Positions 5,924 through 8,531 of a DNA stretch of 8,531 nucleotides are shown in pieces. Under the pieces are notes generated by a model that made no database searches, was not told the DNA's origin, and saw only the letters and a program-made list of their open reading frames with translations. The first letter of the stretch is position 1. Each line of letters starts with the position of its first letter. The position numbers and the translations under genes are program-made. Source of the DNA: an uncultured Thermoleophilia bacterium (GTDB taxonomy: Bacteria; Actinomycetota; Thermoleophilia; UBA2241); the NCBI GenBank assembly GCA_903921965.1, contig CAIXSE010000102.1, positions 1-8,531 on the forward strand, written 5' to 3'.

Positions 5924-7363
5924 TCAGAACTTGAAGTAGAGGAACTCGGCCGCGCCCTGCGGCCCCAGGGTGTCGATCAGGAACAGCCCCACGGCGAGCA
6001 CGGCCGCCTGGCCGGCCCAGCCGATCCGCGAGAGCCCGCCCTCCAGCCGCTCGATGAACGTGCGCGGCACGTACTGGATGGCGACGCCCAGCACCACGAG
6101 GCCGGCCACCGGCCAGGTGACGGCGGAGCCGATGCTCCCGAGCCCGGCAACGAGGCGCCACAGCACGGCGAACGCGGCGCCGATCGAGTCGGCCCGGAAG
6201 AACACCCAGGCGACGCTCACGAACACGAAGACGCCGGCGCGCTGGAGGGCGCGGGCGCCGGGCGTGCGCCCGGGGTCCGGGAGCCCGCGCCGCCGCCGCG
6301 TCTCGGCGCGGGCCCGCTCCAGGGCCATGCCGACGCCGTGCATGCCGCCCCAGAAGATGAAGTTCCAGCCGGCCCCGTGCCACAGGCCGCCGAGCAGCAT
6401 CGTCACGATGAGGTTCACGTAGGTACGCCCGCGGCCCTTGCGGTTGCCGCCGAGCGGGATGTACAGGTAGTCGCGCAGCCAGCTCGACAGCGTGATGTGC
6501 CAGCGGCGCCAGAAGTCCTGGATGGTGCGCGCCGTGTAGGGCGCGTTGAAGTTCTCCGGCAGCTCGAAGCCGAGCAGCAGCGAGATGCCGATGGCGATGT
6601 CGCTGTAGGCGCTGAAGTCGCAGTAGATCTGCACGGAGTAGGCGGCGATGGCCCAGGCGGTCTCCCAGGAGGAGTACGTCTGCGGCGAGAGGAAGACGCC
6701 GTTGACGATGTGCGTGGAGAGGTAGTCGGCGATCCACAGCTTCTTGGCCAGCCCCCCGAGGATGAGGACGAAGGCGCGTCCGGCATCGACCGTGTGCGGG
6801 TTCCGCGGCGAGGCGAGCTGGGGCAGGAAGTCGCGGGCGCGGGCGATGGGCCCGGCCAGCAGGTACGGGAAGAAGGCCACGTAGACGCCGAAGTCGAGGG
6901 TGGACGCGGGTGCCAGCTGGCCGCGGTAGATGTCGATGGTGTACGTCAGGACGCGGAAGACGAGGAAGGAGATGCCGACCGGCAGCAGCACGCGCAGCAG
7001 CGGCAGCGGCGCCCCGAGGCCGATGCTGCTCAGCAGGTGGTCGAGGTTCACGGCGAAGAAGTCGACGTACTTGAAGTAGCCGAGCATGCCGAGGTTCACG
7101 ACCACCGCCAGGGTGAGCCAGTTCTTCGCGGCGCGCGCGCCTCGCTGCCGCCCGCGCGCGCGCCAGATCCGGACCGCCAGCGCCTGGTTCACGACGGTCG
7201 CGACGACGAGCAGGAGCACGAAGCGCCAGTCCCACCAGCCGTAGAACACGTACCCGGCCGCGATGATGAACCACTTCCACAGCCGGAAGCGCGGCATGAG
7301 CAGCCAGTTCAGCGCGTAGACGACGAGGAAGAAGAGCGCGAACGTGATCGTCGGGAAGAGCAT
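5924..7363 (-). CDS. MBOAT family O-acyltransferase (AlgI/PatA-like)
   Basis: This is a 479-residue polytopic membrane protein of typical family length, with about eleven or twelve hydrophobic spans. It opens with the usual MLFPTITFALFFLVVYAL. Family landmarks follow in order: PVGISFLVFRVLTYTIDIYRG (128-148), YVAFFPYLLAGPIARARDFLPQL (161-183), QIYCDFSAYSDIAIGISLLLG (245-265), and FWRRWHITLSSWLRDYLYIPLGG (284-306) with conserved His289. Next is LLGGLWHGAGWNFIFWGGMHG (323-343), where His329 is the expected catalytic histidine. The protein ends in EFLYFKF, matching the aromatic C-terminal motif of bacterial MBOATs, with Tyr476. It probably takes acetyl from cytoplasmic acetyl-CoA and passes it outward for O-acetylation of an envelope polysaccharide, working with the flanking SGNH proteins. 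ATG 7363 lacks a Shine-Dalgarno sequence but follows TAGCAT by six bases, suggesting a leaderless transcript. The SGNH gene follows after 25 bases. Confidence 0.95.
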   Translation of the reverse strand: MLFPTITFALFFLVVYALNWLLMPRFRLWKWFIIAAGYVFYGWWDWRFVLLLVVATVVNQALAVRIWRARGRQRGARAAKNWLTLAVVVNLGMLGYFKYVDFFAVNLDHLLSSIGLGAPLPLLRVLLPVGISFLVFRVLTYTIDIYRGQLAPASTLDFGVYVAFFPYLLAGPIARARDFLPQLASPRNPHTVDAGRAFVLILGGLAKKLWIADYLSTHIVNGVFLSPQTYSSWETAWAIAAYSVQIYCDFSAYSDIAIGISLLLGFELPENFNAPYTARTIQDFWRRWHITLSSWLRDYLYIPLGGNRKGRGRTYVNLIVTMLLGGLWHGAGWNFIFWGGMHGVGMALERARAETRRRRGLPDPGRTPGARALQRAGVFVFVSVAWVFFRADSIGAAFAVLWRLVAGLGSIGSAVTWPVAGLVVLGVAIQYVPRTFIERLEGGLSRIGWAGQAAVLAVGLFLIDTLGPQGAAEFLYFKF

Positions 7364-7375
7364 CGCCCGATGCTA
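7364..7375 (-). promoter_or_regulatory. Candidate leaderless -10 box for the MBOAT gene
   Basis: On the minus strand TAGCAT (7375-7370) is followed by CGGGCG and then the ATG at 7363. A TAnnnT box six bases before the start codon is the spacing expected when transcription begins at the A of ATG, as is common in actinobacteria. No clear -35 box is seen. The same arrangement and nearly the same bases precede the EamA gene (TAGCCT-CGGGCC-ATG). Confidence 0.4.
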
Positions 7376-7423
7376 CTACAGCGACAGGGGAAAGCCAGAT
7401 GCGGCGTTCGCGGCCGGCGCGCC

Positions 7424-7440
7424 GCCGGGCCGCGCCCGGC
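7424..7440. other. Perfect GC hairpin upstream of the MBOAT gene
   Basis: GCCGGGC (7424-7430) and GCCCGGC (7434-7440) form a perfect seven-base stem with a three-base loop, 60 to 77 bases before the MBOAT start. It could be the distal terminator of the upstream SGNH transcript or a leader structure if transcription reads through. There is no T tract directly after it on the minus strand. Confidence 0.35.
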
Positions 7441-7458
7441 CCGGAGCGAACGTCACCC

Positions 7459-7485
7459 TTGCAGCGTGCTCTGCGTTGGCTGCAA
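7459..7485. repeat. Inverted repeat TTGCAGC-N13-GCTGCAA
   Basis: TTGCAGC (7459-7465) and GCTGCAA (7479-7485) are perfect inverted copies separated by 13 bases, with centres 20 bases apart or about two helical turns. This lies in the least GC-rich part of the gap before the MBOAT gene. The geometry suits a dimeric regulator, but no regulator gene is in the window. Confidence 0.35.
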
Positions 7486-7527
7486 AGTACAGCGAACCGC
7501 GAGCGCGGAGGCAGTGGCACGTCCCCT

Positions 7528-7547
7528 GCGGCCTGCCGCCGGGCCGC
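7528..7547 (-). terminator. Hairpin just after the upstream SGNH gene
   Basis: GCGGCC (7528-7533) pairs with GGCCGC (7542-7547) around eight bases, starting about 18 bases after the stop at 7566 in the direction of transcription. There is no T tract. It may reduce read-through into the MBOAT gene, which would fit a separate MBOAT promoter. Confidence 0.3.
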
Positions 7548-7565
7548 GCGAGCGCCGCGCCGGGC

Positions 7566-8531
7566 TCAGGGAGAGGTCGTGGCGCCCGCCTTCGGCGAGG
7601 CCTTCGCCGACGGCGACGCGGAGGGGCCCGACCCGGCGCCGTCCTTCTTGGACTTCGTCAGCCAGTCGGCCTTGATGGCCTCCATCACGGCCTTCGCCAG
7701 GCGCTGGCCGCCGGCGTAGGTGAGGTGCTCGCCGTCGGCCTCCCGGACCTGCTGGGTCTCGCCCTTGTCGTCCTTCAGGTACTGCGAGTACCCCCCGCTC
7801 CCGTCGCTGAACAGCGCGTAAGCGTCGATGTACCGCACCTCGGGGTGGTCGGCGGCCACGCTCTCGAAGATGTCGTTCATCAGGCGGATCTGGCGGTCGT
7901 AGCTCGCGTCGGGCATGACCGGCTGGCCCACCCAGTAGATGCGCCGCACGCCGCCGGCCTCGAGGATGGCGATGACGTCCTCGACGCGCTTGCGGTACTC
8001 CTTCTTCCAGCCGTCGGTGCCGAACTGGTAGATCTTGCCGGACGACGTCTCGACGCCCTGGTTGTCGTTGGCGCCCCACATGACGACGGCGGCGCCGGGG
8101 TCGAACGCCTTCGCCTGCTGCTGGAGCTGCAGCGGCCAGTTGAAGAAGTCGGGGCGCACGAGCCCCGTCGAGATGTGGTAGTCGAGCAGCGGCTTGATGA
8201 GCTTCGTGTCCTTGGCCATGTTGACGAGCGCCATGCCGGGGATGCCGGCCATGGAGTCGCCGGCGATGTACAGGTGCATCGGATGGCCGGCGTACGGCTT
8301 GGGCAGCGGGCGCTCGGCGGCGGGCTTCTTGTCGCCGCCCTTCTGGCCCTTGTCGCCCTTGCTCGAGGCCGAAGGCGAGGGGGTCGGCGTGGGCACGACG
8401 ACCACCTGCACCGGCTCCGGCCCGGGGTCGGGCTTGCCGAGCAGGGCGGACGCGTAGCGGGCAGGACGGTCGAGGAAGAGCCAGTGGCTGACGGCGGCGG
8501 CGGGGCTCACGAGGGCCAGGCGGAAGCTGCG
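7566..8531 (-). CDS. SGNH/GDSL hydrolase, DUF459 type, second paralog, 5' partial
   Basis: The frame stays open to the right edge, so the gene is incomplete. The GTG at 8510 is not a convincing start: the codons before it read RSFRLAL, and the stretch through LDRP aligns with residues 165-187 of the other SGNH protein (RTLQLALLKP...LDRP), which lie after that protein's membrane span. The anchor of this one is therefore expected beyond the window. Counting from GTG 8510, a Pro/Thr/Ser then Gly/Lys-rich linker (about 29-70) precedes the SGNH domain. Catalytic blocks are IAGDS with nucleophile Ser86, Gly116 in STGLVRPDFF, GAND at 146-149 with Asn148, and DGEH with Asp259 and His262. A Ser/Pro/Ala-rich tail follows (about 290-314). 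It probably acts outside the membrane as acyltransferase or esterase beside the MBOAT, which follows after 202 bases. Confidence 0.87.
   Translation of the reverse strand, partial: RSFRLALVSPAAAVSHWLFLDRPARYASALLGKPDPGPEPVQVVVVPTPTPSPSASSKGDKGQKGGDKKPAAERPLPKPYAGHPMHLYIAGDSMAGIPGMALVNMAKDTKLIKPLLDYHISTGLVRPDFFNWPLQLQQQAKAFDPGAAVVMWGANDNQGVETSSGKIYQFGTDGWKKEYRKRVEDVIAILEAGGVRRIYWVGQPVMPDASYDRQIRLMNDIFESVAADHPEVRYIDAYALFSDGSGGYSQYLKDDKGETQQVREADGEHLTYAGGQRLAKAVMEAIKADWLTKSKKDGAGSGPSASPSAKASPKAGATTSP

Noticed and set aside
7415..7424. Palindrome CGGCGCGCCG and other short GC palindromes in the gaps.
   Set aside because: Ten-base GC palindromes are common by chance at this composition; only longer stems or AT-containing symmetric elements were kept.
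5895..7520. A 541-codon minus-strand frame starting in the gap before the MBOAT gene.
   Set aside because: It is the MBOAT gene read in another frame, Arg/Ala/Pro-rich and without motifs; the gap part shows nothing protein-like.
5672..7675. A 667-codon plus-strand open frame, and another of 420 codons at 4672-5934.
   Set aside because: Both are antisense to the MBOAT and SGNH genes with His/Glu/Arg/Asp-rich composition and no domain; such frames are expected opposite high-GC coding DNA.

Overview
The window is very GC-rich and densely packed, with third-codon-position G/C, frequent GTG/TTG starts and short intergenic gaps. No RNA gene, CRISPR array, transposase or phage gene is visible. This fits a high-GC actinobacterial chromosome. 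The mix of DUF459/SGNH hydrolases with an MBOAT, a DUF1634+TSUP pair and a HhH-GPD glycosylase of the CTTNC type would suit a deep actinobacterial lineage such as Thermoleophilia, but that placement is inference.

Layout. (1) 2-865 (+): C-terminal part of an FAD-dependent oxidoreductase cut by the left edge. (2) 912-2528 (-): a compact three-gene run, transcribed right to left: a small GGQ release-factor-like protein, a TauE/SafE-type (TSUP) membrane transporter, and a DUF1634 membrane protein. The last two overlap by GTGA. (3) 2578-4514 (+): a divergent pair, an EamA/DMT exporter and a HhH-GPD DNA glycosylase joined by a TTGA overlap. (4) 4588-8531 (-): an envelope O-acylation cluster: a DUF459 SGNH hydrolase that is open at the right edge, an MBOAT O-acyltransferase, and a second DUF459 SGNH hydrolase.

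How the genes fit together. The last block is the most coherent system. An AlgI/PatA-like MBOAT would move acyl (probably acetyl) groups across the membrane. The two membrane-anchored, extracytoplasmic SGNH proteins could transfer the acyl group to an envelope glycan or remove it. The MBOAT ends in FLYFKF, resembling the C-terminal tyrosine motif proposed to relay acyl groups in such systems. The two SGNH proteins are paralogs that flank the MBOAT, and the glycan substrate is unknown.

The most interesting regulatory signal is the divergent region at 2529-2577. A palindrome there (TATCAC-N5-GTGATA) reads as two back-to-back extended -10 boxes. The EamA start and the MBOAT start share the block TAGCNT-CGGGCN-ATG, which looks like a leaderless promoter/start arrangement. 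Hairpins sit between both convergent gene pairs and in the 202-base gap before the MBOAT. No stretch over 300 bases lacks a gene.
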